Origin: Guadua angustifolia
Lineage: Eukaryota > Streptophyta > Magnoliopsida > Poales > Poaceae
DNA: 64,000 bases
Reading direction: 5' to 3'
Assembly (NCBI GenBank): GCA_036346375.1
Contig: JAYEVE010000231.1
Location: 1,087,146-1,151,145 of the forward strand
The notes beneath the pieces are model-generated. The model was not told where the DNA came from. It ran no database searches and worked only from the letters and a program-made list of their open reading frames with translations. Positions 35,960-47,791 of this stretch are shown here, piece by piece (position 1 is the first letter of the stretch; each line of letters starts with the position of its first letter). The position numbers were made by a program, and so were the translations under genes.

Positions 35960-37100
35960 GGACCAAGGTACCCTATGGATGAAGAGTTGAATTTGTGTAC
36001 CAAATAAAAAGGAGCTAAAGCAGTTGATTATCAATAAAGCTCATGATTCGAAGTACTCTATTCACCCGAGCAGTGCAAAAATATATCAGGATCTGGAGGA
36101 AAGATTTTGTCGGCCCAATACGTAAAGTTACTGAGCGTGTTGCTTGTGTAAAATATGCTAGAGGATGAAGGCAATGCATCAAAGGCCAGCAGGATTGTTA
36201 CAACCTTTAAAAGTACCTGAATGGAAGTAGGAGGAAATCGGTATGGATTTCATTACCGGTTTACCTAGAACCCAGAGTGGTTACGATTCGATATAGGTCA
36301 TAGTTGATCGCTTGACCAAAATCACCCATTTTATACCATGAAGACCACATATTCAGGAGGTCATGTGGCAGAGCTATATATGTCAAGAATTATGTGTTTG
36401 TATAGAGTGCCGAAGAAGATAGTGTCAAACTGAGGTACCCATTTTACCTCAAGATTTTGGAATAAAGTGTATGAAGCAATGGAAACTCGTTTGAATTTCA
36501 GTATAGCTTATCAACCCCAAACACATGGTCAGTTCGAGCGAGTCGATTAAATTTTGGAAGATATGTCAAGAGTTTGTGCTCTACCTTATGCTGCTTCAGG
36601 GGATAAATATTTACCACACGCTGAGTTTAGCTACAATAACATATATCAAGCAATTTTGCAGATGTCACTATTTAAAGCTTTGTATGGTCAACCTTGTCGA
36701 ACCTTATTGAATTATAATGAGATAGGAGAATGTTTTTGGACCAAATATTTTAAAAAGAAGCTGAAGAGCAGATCTCTATGATCAGAGAGAAACTAAGGAT
36801 CGCTAAGTTAAAGCAGAAGAGCTATGCTAACAATCGTCGTCATGAGTTAAGTTTCGAGCCTAATGATTTTGTGTATTTCAGTTGAAGAAGTGTCTTCGAG
36901 TGCCCACGCAATTGAATTGCAAGAGGATCTAACCTACAAGGAGCAGCCAACCAAGATTCTGGATGTAGCTGATTGCAGGACCAGAAATAAGTTAGTGCGT
37001 TTCTACAGAGCTCAATGGAGTAATCACTCAAAGAGTGAAGCCACATGGGAGTGTGAAGGGGATCTGAAGATTAGAATTCCCCAACCTATTCTTTAGTCAA
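35960..37100 (+). pseudogene. Element C integrase and chromodomain (broken)
   Basis: Pieces: a degenerate H2C2 region (about 36040-36170), M-D-F-I-T-G-L-P-R-T (36243-36272), I-V-S-N then TGA then G-T-H-F-T (36419-36447), a Q-P-Q-T-H-G-Q-F-E-R segment (about 36510-36540), and a chromodomain with T-Y-K-E-Q-P-T-K-I-L (36929-36958) and a T-W-E motif near 37045. The second catalytic Asp is Asn (36428-36430) and the next residue, Arg in B, is a stop. Confidence 0.85.
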
Positions 37101-37126
37101 CCCTGAATCTTGGAGTAGAGATTTTG

Positions 37127-37140
37127 TTAAGGGAGAGGCT
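37127..37140 (+). other. Polypurine tract of element C
   Basis: TTAAGGGAGAGGCT lies immediately before the LTR start TGTAACATCC at 37141. It is the plus-strand equivalent of the tracts seen at A and B. Confidence 0.75.
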
Positions 37141-37312
37141 TGTAACATCCCAATTTTTGCTTTTCTTGAATTTAATATGCATTTTACATTTTATGATATT
37201 TTCAAATTTTACTTAATTTATTTTGTATTTATTGATTAAAGTCTCTTGTCATATTTTATTTATTTACTAGAAAACTTTAAATAAAATTATTGGAAATATT
37301 TTATTTGAGCTC
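37141..37312 (+). repeat. 3' LTR of element C, first part
   Basis: Starts TGTAACATCCCAATTTTTGC. It aligns with the start of the B LTR (10466 downward). It is interrupted after AGCTC (37308-37312) by Tat element D and resumes at 48455. Confidence 0.88.
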
Positions 37313-37977
37313 TGTCGACGATCGGGATCGTCAACCGCAAGAAAAGAGGTAGGAGTCAGAGAGTTTATGGGACCCGAGCTGCGTTCTGCTCAAACGAAGG
37401 AAGAAAATCGATCGCGGTGATGGTCGGAGCAAAGCGACAACGAGCATGAGACAAGAGTTTATACTGGTTCGAGCCCCTGTGAAGGTAATAGCTCTACTCC
37501 AGTCGCCTTGCGGCGGCGATTCTTGCTATTTGGGGTGTACAGAGCAATGTTTACAACTTAAGATAGTAATAGTGATCCCTAACTCGAGCTGCTGCGTGTG
37601 CTGTGTTGTCTTCGTCCCCCTGGAGCTCATGCGTCCTTGGTCTTTATACTTCCTTTGCACGCAATTCGGCCGGAGCGATCCTCGGAAAGGGGCCTTCGCA
37701 CCTTGAGGGTGGCAAGAATCGCTTCGAACTTGTCTGCAGACTCGAGTCATCCCCACGACCGCTCTCGGCAACCGCCAATCAAATGCGATCCGAAATCCTA
37801 GGGCGGACCCGGGGCTTGAGCGAGACCCGCTCGAGCTCGAGGTCGAGAGGTGCCGAGCTTCGAGCGCCATGCGCCGAGGTCGAAGCGCCCGAAAGCGTCT
37901 GTGTCGCGATCGGGCCTTCCGAGCAGGGATCCGTTGGCCGTACTCCGTGGGTCAAGGAGTACCCAGCCCCCTCGTCG
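37313..37977 (-). repeat. 3' LTR of element D
   Basis: Plus-strand start TGTCGACGATCGGGATCG; the inner end is at about 37977, where the partner LTR has CTCGTCA and this one CTCGTCG. It shows many small differences from the other LTR (substitutions and 1-5-nt indels), suggesting considerable age or sequence error. Minus-strand GTATAAAG at 37649-37642 is the TATA box. Confidence 0.85.
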
Positions 37978-38389
37978 GCTAGCCCCGAGGCTCTAGGTCG
38001 GAGGAACCTCGGGGCGACCTCGAGCCTTATTCTTGAGACACGAAAAAAACCTTCGTGAGGGTCTTGACTCCTTGGTCGAGGTCGGGCGGAGACCACAAGG
38101 CAAGTCTTTTGGCCTCGACACCTGGCGACCTTCGGACTTCTCGATGTTGGTACGGACGTGAACGGTTGGTGCGCACCTGGCAGTGTTTCGACTCCGAGCC
38201 TTAATTGCGCCCGTCAAATCACGGTTGGCACGCCTTTTAGGACGTCGCGGACTGGGCTTCGGGGCGTTACGGTTCTTAGGACGCCGACTTTTGATCAAAA
38301 TTTGCCGTCGTCGCCCTTTGTCTTCTAGCCTCCTCGCCCGAGCAAGGCCCCCTTCCGTTCGCTCCCTCGACCAAGCGCTCTGCGGCGCC

Positions 38390-41300
38390 ATGACCAAGCT
38401 TGGAAGGAGCACCCTGTCGTCCGCGAGGATGAAGGAGCTCGAGACCCTGGGGATAGTGGACCCGGTGACATGGCGGTTGCCGGGCGGTGAGACCGAACCT
38501 CGCCCTAGGGATGATGAGATCGTCTGCACCGAGCATTACGCCCTCCTTGGCCTGCGGATGCCGGAGAGTGAGTTCGTGGCGGACGTTCTTTCTAGCTGCG
38601 AAATAGAGCTCATCAATCTGGCACCGAATTCCATTCTTACGCTCGCCATCTTTTCCCATTTGTGCGAGGGATTCCTGGGAATCCTTCCCACCCCCTCGTT
38701 GTTCTTTCGCTACTACTCCCTCTTTCGCTCCGGGAAGGATCCTGTGGTCGGATGTCAGTACTTCGAGCTTGAACCAGGCTCAAATGGCTCTTCGAAGTCG
38801 CGCGCCAGGACTCACTTGGCCCCTGGCCCGAGCGGTGGTTTTACCTGAAGAAAGGGGAGCTTGGGGCTCTGACGTACGAGGGGACCCCCGTCGCCGAGAA
38901 GAAGGAGACCCCCGAGCCTGAAGATCTGGAGGTTGACGAGGAGGCCATTGCTGCCATACATATCTGCGCCACGCGCGGCTTCACCGGGCAGGCAATCGCC
39001 GTCGACTTCTTGCGGAGCCGAGTGTCCCCTCTGCGGAGGAGGGAACACCTGTTCTTCGAGATCACGGGGCGCGACGACCCCACTCGTGAAGGTTCGACAG
39101 GCAAGGCCTTCGCCCTTGGAACTTCCGCTCGAAATCTACCCTCCAACCCCTCTTGACAATGTTTCACGTTCTTGCAAAGACAGAAGAATCACGGGTCTTG
39201 ACGGGATGTTCGAGATGTTCGGGAAGCTGGCGCATGGATATACCCTTGATGATCTGGTCCCGAAGAACGTGCTTCGCCGGAAGGCCGAGGCAAGCCGTCC
39301 CGACCTTGCCCTTGATCTTGATTTTAGCGAAGGTCCCCCTGACGCACGCAAGTTTTCAGACCATCGGGTCATTCGATCTACCAGAGGATGCTCCACTGCC
39401 GTGGGCAACAGAAGAAGGGAGGAAGAGGCCCCCCCCAGCCACGACAAGCCGTCAGGAGGTGAAGAGGCCGCATGTCGAGTGGGAAACCGCGCCACGGTAA
39501 GGACCCTACCGGTTGAGCCCCCGAGCCTGGGTTCATGAGCCTTGCAGATTGACGAGACCTTCCTTTTTTGCGGCAGTCACGGTGGCCGCTGCCGGTCTTC
39601 GGGCTCTCCCTACAGGGCGAGCTGGGCCCTGCCATGGCGAGGCGACAAGTGAGCCGGCTCGGGCCTTGAGATCCTGTGTCGCGAGGGCAGCGCAAGCGGC
39701 GCCCTCGGCATCGAGGGCAACAAGACCTTCAGCGACCCCATGAGGCGAGACCGTGACCCAGTAAACTCTTTGCCTCTGGGCCGCGCCGTCCCTTCGCATC
39801 TTTTTGGCTTAGTGTATGCTTTTGATCGCAGACCGTGAGCACCCGAGCTCGAAATTTGCCCGTTTTGACGATGGCTATTGTTCAGGGTGAGTACGAGTCC
39901 GAGGAGGAGGATACGTTTGAGTTGGTCCCGTGCCGCCTTTCGCGCCCAACGCGGACTCCGTTGGGGTCGTCGAGCCTGGTTCCAGTCGGTGAGTTCGACC
40001 GGGCCCTTGACGATTCAAACGATGAAGAGCTCGACCGCAACGGTAGCTGGATTTTGACACCGGTGAGGCTCATGGACGCGCCGCCGTTGTCGACTCTCCG
40101 ACACCATGCGCGAGGAAGGGTGCCATGGGCTTCGTGGTCGCTACCAGGCGACGCCGAGGCTCCCAGGACCACGGCCGCTCCAGGCGCCGAGGCCGTGATT
40201 CCTCCGGCCACCGAAGGTGACCAGCCGCAGGCTCCGTGGACACGCCTAAAAGTGACCGGCAGGCACCGAGGCCACGTACTCCGGCCGTGGAGGTCGAGAA
40301 TCTGTGGCGGACGGCCGCCGCCCCTCGTGAGCTCGGAGGCAGGCGGGCCCCGCCGTGAAGGGCCGGGACGATCTTCTTGTCGTGTCTTCCCGATCGTTGA
40401 TCGGCCGAACCCCCCGGAGGAGGTGGCGAACGACCTGGCCGCCCCTAGGGCGGCAACTCGAGATCCGGCCGAGCACGCCGGTGGTGGTCGGGTCATCCTG
40501 TGACACCAGTGCACCGGTCGACGAGGAGGAAGAGATCTCATGATCGTGTCGACGATCGCGAGGAGTTTACCCAAGATATCGCTCGAAGGCCATCTCCACA
40601 AGGTGAGGGCCTTCTGCGCATTCGTAGCCTGTAGCCTGTGTTCCTTATTCCTTATTTTGGGCCTCCTACTGCGTCGTGAAGGTGATCGACCATGCCACCC
40701 AAGGTTTGCCAAGGCCTTCAAGAGCATGCCGTCGTCTTTGAAGGGCCTTCGGGACTTGCAGAAGTAGCGGGGAGGTTGAGCGCGACAAGCTCATCTCGAC
40801 CATTGAAGTCGAGCGAGGGAGAGCTCGGCGAAGGCCCAGAGATTGACGATTTGTGTCGAGCGATGAGGGCACAAGAAGTAACCCATGCGGCGGAGCTCGA
40901 GCAGGCCAAGGCCTCCGAACGTGACTTCTGCTTTAAGGCCGTGGAGCAGGAGCGCGACGCTCACCGCCAAGGCCGAGAGGCTGGCGGGCCAAGATCGAAG
41001 CTCTGGAGAAGGCTTCCGCGGAGGCGTCGACTCCCGAGCTCAAGGCCAAGATACTCCAGCTCGAGGAGGAACTTGGGAGCGCCAACAAGACGCTTGAAAC
41101 CGAGCAGGCCAAGGTCAAGGACCTGGAGAGGGCCGCGGCGGAGCAGGCACTCTTCACGACGAGGGCGTCCCCGAAGCTCGAGGCCAAAATCCTCGAGCTT
41201 GAGGAAGCTCGAGCGATGCCACCAAAGGCGCCGAGGTCGAACGCGCTAAAGTCGAGGTGGAGAAGGCTTCCGTGAAGTCGCCCTTGGGCCCGGACTAAGG

Positions 41301-41520
41301 TCCCCGGGCTCAAGAGAAGCTCGAGCGTCGCCCAGAAGCGGCGAAGAGTGCCCTAGCCCAGCTTGAAGGCGAACGACGCCGGTGTGGATGCTTCGGCCAA
41401 GCCCTCCGGCTGTGGTGAGATCGCAACCCCAAGGCAAAAGTGGCCCATTTCGAGCGGGAAAAGCTTGCCCGTGAGATGGCCGACACAGTAAAGAACATCA
41501 AAAAGCAACGAATGTACTAA
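38390..41520 (+). pseudogene. Antisense ORF of element D (Transposase_28-type, broken)
   Basis: Runs opposite to pol. ATG at 38390 opens a frame to about 38790 that includes the L-A-P-N-S-I-L-T-L-A-I-F-S-H-L-C-E motif of the so-called gypsy-type transposon domain (PF04195). After a frameshift the domain continues (W-F-Y-L-K-K-G-E-L, about 38840-38865), with later pieces at 39150-39360 and 39860-40060. The end (40860-41520) is a Lys/Glu/Leu-rich coiled coil, for example A-K-I-L-Q-L-E-E-E-L near 41048-41077, with stop TAA at 41518. Despite the Pfam name there is no transposase chemistry, and the function in Tat elements is unknown. Several frameshifts make it a pseudogene here. Confidence 0.8.
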
Positions 41521-42084
41521 TGTAGTGGTTTGTTTTGGTGTATAAAGAAACCTCATCCTGTTGTAAATCCGTAGCTTGGGATACTTGAAGTCTTTCTTGC
41601 TTCACTTGTTAGCCATTCCGTGCTTTCTAGGTCGTGCGCCGATAAAGTAGCCTTATCCAGCCTCGTTGCTGAGCCCGAGGTTTGAGCGTGCGTGCACGGG
41701 CGCAGGACTTAAATATGGACGAGAGGCCACGACACGCAAAGTGGAGGAACAATTCAAAAGGTAGAAGAGGAACGGCGGACATCGTTAAGTAGGTTAGTGC
41801 TCGAACGGCTCTCGCGACCATGCATATCGCTCGATAGCTAAAGCGGCGAGGTTCTCAGCTCGAGCCCGGGCACAGGGAAGAGCTAGGTTGCGAAGAGGTT
41901 CGGCTTACGTTTAGCTCGTCCGCTGGGGGTGAACGTCAAACCTGCGTCACTTAGACTAGGAGCAAATGCGCTTGCGCATTAAGGTCGTGTTCGAAAAAAA
42001 AAGCAAACGAGGAACCGTCGAACAAGAAATAGCAGCATCATAAGTGGAAGCAGACATAAAAAAGGGGAAAAATGAAAGATCAGC

Positions 42085-42090
42085 TTTATT
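42085..42090 (-). terminator. Polyadenylation signal of element D pol transcript
   Basis: AATAAA on the minus strand 20 bp after the pol stop, in the same AATAAAGCTG context as element E (56217-56222). It lies in the gap between the convergent pol and antisense ORF. Confidence 0.5.
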
Positions 42091-42109
42091 GAAATGTGAG
42101 GCATAAAGT

Positions 42110-43180
42110 TTACACATAAAACTTCCGAAGCTGATCTATATTCCACGAGCTAGAGAGCTCTCTGCCATCGGGCGTCGCTAGCCGGTAAGCCCCCGTGCGA
42201 TCTGTTGAAACAACTCTATAGGGGCCCTCCCACCGCGGGGATAACTTGTTGGTGCTGGACGAGCTCTGAATCCGCCTCAGGGCTAGGTCCCCAACAAGGA
42301 GCTTCCTAGGTCGTCGTGCGCCAAACGCATGTCTGCGAAGAGCTTGCGGGTAGTGCGTGGATCGTGGCAATGCCGACATCTTACTTCTTCTGCATGAGGG
42401 TGAGGTCGAGAGCCGTTCGTGCTCGAAGTCAACTTGGTCAACCAAAGTGACCTGGCAGAGCCAATGGCAGAAACCTCGGGAGGCGGGGCGGCCGGTGCAG
42501 AACAAGTAGCCGGAAGGTGTGGACCACGTGGGCTCGGCTTGTTGTGGTACGAATAGACCATAGAAGCGGTGGGAAGTTCGCCCACCCGAGCCTTGCCGTG
42601 TCGATTGAGCTCATCTCGCACCTTTCGTTTCTTGGCATACGGACGATTTGTCCGGCTGGCTCGTTTCCGCTTAGCCGTTGCTGCGGGGTGAGCCACGAAG
42701 CGAAGCATATTTTGATCTTGAGTTCCTCGCAAAACTCCTGGAACAACTCCGGTAAACCGGGTACCGTTGTCGGTGATAATTTTGCATGGAACCCGTGCAC
42801 GGTGACTACGAACAAAGCGGAAGAAGCGAACTACTTGCCGGCGATTATGGTCGAGACACATTCAGCCTCTATCCACTTGGTGAAGGTGTAAACTGTGACG
42901 TAACGAGAACCTCTTCCCCGGTTTGCTTGAGGAAAGGGGTCGAGAATGTCCGGCCCCATGTCGAGAAGGGCCGGCGGCGGGATGATGCTGGAAGCGCGTG
43001 AGGGCGGGCTGATCGCGACTTCCGGCGTGAAATTGGCATGCTTTCGGTTGGTGCGGACGATATCACGAGCATCCTAAAGTGCCGAAGGCCAGTAATACCC
43101 CATGAGGAAAGCCTTCCGACCATTGTCTGTCTGAAGATTGCGCCCCAGGAGCTGAGTGAATGTCATGCAAGGGGTACTTA
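42110..43180 (-). pseudogene. Element D integrase (broken)
   Basis: The C-terminus is well preserved: L-S-P-R-W-E-G-P-Y-R-V-V and S-S-S-W-N-I-D-Q-L-R-K-F-Y-V, stop at 42112-42110. The core has P-C-K-I-I-T-D-N-G-T-R-F-T, with the second catalytic Asp retained (codon 42771-42769). The zinc-binding part is near 43180-43080 (E-G-K-Y-P-L-H-D-I-H-S). At least three frameshifts separate the pieces. There is no chromodomain, as expected for Tat. Confidence 0.8.
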
Positions 43181-43737
43181 CCCTCCTCCGTGGAGATGCA
43201 GCGTCGGGATCTGGGAGATATTGTGTCTGTAAAGCTCACCCTCGACAAGCGTGTACAGACTCGCCCGTCGCTTGATCCAGCTCCTCTCGGCAGGGTCGGG
43301 TGGCAGGTCGCCCCGGGTAAGGAAATTGTGGATGGCCTCGGCCCAAGAGGGGGTACCTTCGACCATGGCGAGCACGACCTCCTGGTCGGAGATCGACGGG
43401 GCCGCCAACGTCTCCAGGATGACATCGGGTGGGATATCGTCGTCGAAGGAGCCGAGCTTGGAGAGGAAGTCTGCGCTGGAGTTGTCCTTCCTGGGGATAT
43501 GCTTGATCTCCAAGTTCTGGAACCACTTCTCCATCTTGCGTGCCTCGGCGAGGTACTTTGCCATCGAGTCTCCCGAACCAATTGGTAGTCCTTGTTGAAC
43601 TGGTTTGACATTTGGGAGTCGCCCTTCGCGACAGACGGCATCGCCCAAGGCCTTGCAAGCTCGTAAACCAGCCTAAGAGGCTTCGTACTCCGCCACATTG
43701 TTGGTCGTTGAGAAGCCAAAACGAATTCGTACCTCAA
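43178..43737 (-). pseudogene. Element D second (archaeal-type) RNase H
   Basis: The frame has M-A-K-Y-L-A-E-A-R-K-M-E-K-W-F (about 43565-43520) followed by I-K-H-I-P-R-K-D-N-S-S-A-D-F-L-S-K-L, the hallmark end of the extra RNase H acquired by Tat elements. The frame then runs openly into the integrase linker. The N-terminal acidic residues (near 43737-43640) are frameshifted. It is open for 156 codons, the longest intact pol piece in D. Confidence 0.85.
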
Positions 43738-43739
43738 TT

Positions 43740-45250
43740 TATCGCCGCTGGGTGAGGATAAGGATCGGACCCGGCGCTTGAAGGACCTCGGCCGTCGAAG
43801 AACATGACCCGTGGCTTTTTGTCTTGATGAAGCTCGAGGCGGACTGCGACGTCTACTCGACCACGAAGTCGCCGAGCACTTGCGACTTTATGGTCGTGTG
43901 TGCCACGACACGAATGTCGAACGCCGCTAGCTCCATGGCCCTTGGCGATTCGCCTACGCCCTCACGGTTCCTCGGGATGTCCCGGCGGGAAGTTGCTCGG
44001 GGCGACCACCATGCGCTCGAAATAGTCTTGGGAGCTTGCGAAGCCATGAGGAAGCGTGTCTGACTTTTGTACTGCGGGTAAGCGCTCCTTTGGGCCGTGC
44101 AAGACCTCGCGACATAATAAATGGGGTCTTTTTGGGACCCCCGATCCACCACCGGGGCGGCACTAACGGACATGGGGGTGGCGCGAGATCTCATGATAAC
44201 TTCTCACGGGTTGTGGCGTTGTGGGAGGGTGGGGGCAGCAGTCGCCTTGGTCGTCGAAAGATCGTTGGGCCTCTGGAGTCCCTCGAAGCCCGATGCTTGC
44301 GCAAGGTTTGGAAGAATGGGAGCCGCGCTCGTAGAATACCTCGAGATGAACTTTCTTGAGGCGGCCATGCGGCGATGAGGCTCTGCACACCTTGATCGAG
44401 GTCGGGCGCCATCTTCTCGTCGCCTCAATCTTTTCGGGTTTGGACCAACCCCGAGCCCCGATCATATAGAGAGCACCTTACGGACGCCGCTTGCGAACCG
44501 CACTTCTCGGGGTTGAGCTTGATCTTGTGCTGTTCGGGTTGGCGAAAGGTCTCCTCGAGGTCGTGACGTGGTCGCCCTCGTGAGCTTTGAGCGATGATGT
44601 CGTCTCGTAGACCTCAAGGTTCGCCCGATCTGCGGCTCGAGCGTCTTGGTCATCGACTTTGAAAGTGGCCCCGACATTGCTGTGGACAAAGGACATGGTT
44701 GTGTAGCAATAGGCGCGAATGGTGTGATGAAGGCATCTTGCTCGTCATCGACCGCCCGGCTTGATCGGTGGTATCGAGAAATATGGCGTCGAAGCTCAAC
44801 ATCTGGCATTTGCGGTGGAGTCGGCGATCTGGTCGATGCTTGTGAGCGGAGAAGTTGTCCTTCGAACAAGCGAGTTCAACCCGTATGGTCGGCGCACATT
44901 CTCCACTTTCCTCCTTTCTTACCACGATGGCCGGGTTGGGACCACTCGGAGTAGTTAATCTCACGAATGAAGCTTCGGCCTTCAAGAGCTTGTCAGTTCT
45001 CCTTGATGGCTGCGACCTTCTCCGGAGAAGCGCCGACTTTCCAGCGTCTGGTCGAGCAGATCCACACGCAATTTGTGCTCGACCACCTCCCTCGGGGCGC
45101 GGGCATGTCGCGGGCTCCCAAGCAAATATGCCTTTGTTGGCGAAGGAAAGTGGCGAGCTCGAGTTCTATTTGGAACTCAGCTCGTTGCAAGCGATGGGCG
45201 CACCTTGTCGGGTCACTCTCATCGTGGCGTACGGACGGCCGTTGCGTCCC
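43740..45250 (-). pseudogene. Element D reverse transcriptase and first RNase H (heavily decayed)
   Basis: Only fragments are readable. There is a V-Y-(gap)-D-D-I-I remnant of the RT active site near 44610-44590 after a frameshift. A K-P-E-K-I-E-A stretch near 44440 is followed by A-Q-R-S-F-D-D. RNase H traces end with V-A-H-T-T-I-K-S-Q-V-L-G-D-F-V-V-E (about 43905-43853), the normal tether end. Placement follows element E. Confidence 0.65.
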
Positions 45251-45251
45251 A

Positions 45252-46000
45252 CTAGGCTGGATTGCCGCCTTGGCGGGTGTTCTTCGTCGTCGCCTCGGAC
45301 CGTGTCGGTAGCATGCAGCCGAGCCAAGGCCTTGGTCTCGCTGACCATGTGCCGCTTAGAAATCCGCCTCGACGGTGATGACACCGTTGGGGCGGCGACT
45401 TCATGCGATGGCCATAATGGTTGGCGACCATGAACTTGACCAAGGCCGGCCGCTGGGGATGGCGTTATGCGAGGTCACCCTCGACCACCCGAAGGTGATC
45501 AACTTCGGTCGCGTTATCGAGCCGCCCGAAGGTGACGGACAACAACAACCCGCCCCAAGGGGTGGTCGAGCTCCGGGGACTATCGAAGAATGGTATGGTG
45601 ATGCTCTTGACCGGCCATCGGGAATTTACATCCTGGTCGGCGCTCTCGCTCGCGGCAAGTTAAGAGAAGCCGCCGCCGCCGACCATGATGCGATCAAGCC
45701 GTGGTGTTGCCGATGGTGGGGAGGTCACGACCAAAAGCGGTCTTTAGGTCTCGAGCCATACACGGGAGAGCATCCTCGGGGAGAAGGTGATGGTGGCCGG
45801 CCCACTTGCGGAGCTATTGGTGGGCGCTTCGGTGGCGACACAGTAGATGAATGCGTCTTGGCGGCCTTGACTTGGCGCTGGGTGGTAAGTGACGAGCCAC
45901 CGAAGATGACATTGATCCGGCGCTTCGCTTGGCCGAACTCGAGGTCGGTCGTCGTGCTCGCGTCGGCATTCACCCGGTCGGGTTAGTGCGTCATCGCCGG
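45252..46000 (-). pseudogene. Element D protease region
   Basis: R-I-N-V-I-F-G-G-S-S near 45930-45900 and, at the end, L-V-K-F-M-V-A-N-H-Y-G-H-R (about 45445-45400) match element E's protease region. Where E has M-V-D-G-G-S-S, D reads M-V-G-G-G-G: the catalytic Asp codon (45680-45678) is GGC. The enzyme would be dead even without the frameshifts. Confidence 0.7.
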
Positions 46001-46529
46001 GAGCATGGGCATCTCACCCGCCCATCGTAGAAGGCGTCTAGCAATCTCGCAAGCCTGCAGTTCGCGAATCGTGGCGGCCGCCTCGTGGAATGGGCGAGAA
46101 CTTTGATTCGTCGTATCCGCGTCGCCGGTCCCCTGCAGCTGAGCATCGTCGTCGAGGCGGCCGCGTTAGTCCTCTGGGCTGAAGTGGTTCTTCACTGGTG
46201 TGGTCGGGGCCGACCTTGGCGAGGCTTTGTCACCCCCCCGAGCTTGGCCTCGGACCTCGAGGACCTCGCGTTGGCCATCCGCCGAGACGATCACCCGCGG
46301 TAGCCCTCCGCCACCTCTGCGATCGCACTTCAGCTTCTTGGTGGTGGCGCTTGGTTTGCGCCCTGGAGTTGGCGGGCCGGCCTCATTTGGTTCAGACCAA
46401 GCTTACCTTGGTCGTAATCGCGTTTCAGGCGGGCGGCATCGTCTGCGTCCGTCGCTGCCGCTCGCCATCTTGAAAAAAGTTTGTTGACTGCTGAGCCTTG
46501 AGGTGATCTCCGAGGTCTTCGGTGAGGCG

Positions 46530-47727
46530 TCGATCACGGACCCGAACTTGAAGGCCTTGATGGCGGCCTCGCCGAAATGCTGGGATCAAGTTCCTTGTGC
46601 GGATGAATCACACGCTTTAAAGTCGTATGATGGCTTCGTTCTTGCCACTGGATGACCACGATCGAGGTCTTTCTCCTACCGACCGCTTTCGTAACAACTC
46701 TGGAAGTTGGGCGAAGGCGTTCTGAATCTGGCGCCATGACTGAAGGAGCCAGCCGATTAAAAAGCCGTGTCCTAGCGGCCCGGCCCGAAACGATCGGGAG
46801 GTAGTTTGCCATTCTGAGCTCGTCCCCTCGGCCGCCGAGATAGCGGTCGAATAGATGAGCGAGGAACTTCGTCGGGGTTCTTGGTCCCGTCGGCGCTTCG
46901 ATCAGCGGGCGAGAGCCGAGCCACCCGCACGCGCTGACGAAGGCCGTGGGAGTACGCCATGTAGCGTAGGCGGAGGCAGTGCTGCCGGTCGTGGTCATCG
47001 CCGACAAGATCTCTGCTTTGCCGGACTTCGGTCGAGGCTCCCTACGGCCGATCTCTGGCGAGGCGATCGAGGTGTCGAACACGGAATCACACGGTTAGTA
47101 ACGCGTGAGGTCCACAGGACCTGCGGCGCTTTGGTGAACATCCCGGAGAGGTCCGCAGACTGCTTGCCGGTCGACTTCGGGCGGCCATGGTCGGGGCTTG
47201 ATTACGGTGGCGCCGGTGCAGCGTGGGGCGCGGCGTCTGCGTCGGGGCCTCGTCGAGCCCGTTGCTCGAGGGCTAACTCTGCGAGGCGCCCGGCCTTGGT
47301 GATGGCGCGCGATGTTATCATCACTTCTGCACGGGGCGGGTCCCGAGTGTTGACCGATCTTTGCGAAGGTGCCACCTCGGTCGCAGCTCGATCGAGTTCT
47401 TGACGAGGCTCGGCCAAAGAGCGATCTCGCCTGTCGGGGTTGGCCATGACCGGCGATGAGCGGGCGCTCCCGTGGGGGAGCTGAGTAGCTCGGAAAGATA
47501 TCTTTGGCCTTCTCCACTGGGCCTCCGCCGAGAGCTGTTATAGCTTAGTTGATGGCAACTTGCACCATCCGTGGCGCCTTCCGGTATCACGGGATCCGCG
47601 GTCACCCGCATCTCCTCGGCGCCTTGGCGTCTGGCCACGAGCGTCTGCTCGGCGGCGGCGGTGAGTGGCGTGAACGAGACCGCAGTCGAGTCTGCTCTCA
47701 GGAAAATCCGTCGATGAAGGGCGCCAT
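46530..47727 (-). pseudogene. Element D gag (decayed)
   Basis: ATG 47727-47725 aligns with E's gag start at 50741. The matrix-like part (E-E-M-R-V-T) and the Tat gag core G-T-K-N-P-D-E and M-A-N-Y-L-P-I (about 46880-46790) are visible in shifted frames. It is roughly the same length as in E. Confidence 0.65.
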
Positions 47728-47791
47728 GCTCCACAGGTCTTAGTGTCGTTCTGCGAAGAAACAAAACAATCGGGCCCCGCGGTGTCGCTAG

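Noticed and set aside
37526..38096. Frames of 105-151 codons at the left end of element D
   Set aside because: They overlap the LTR and its edge, and the partner LTR (48007-48489) breaks them with small indels.
38276..40727. Long minus-strand frames (up to 281 codons) opposite the antisense ORF of D
   Set aside because: They are mirror frames of GC-rich coding sequence; the plus-strand frame carries the conserved domain and the coiled coil.
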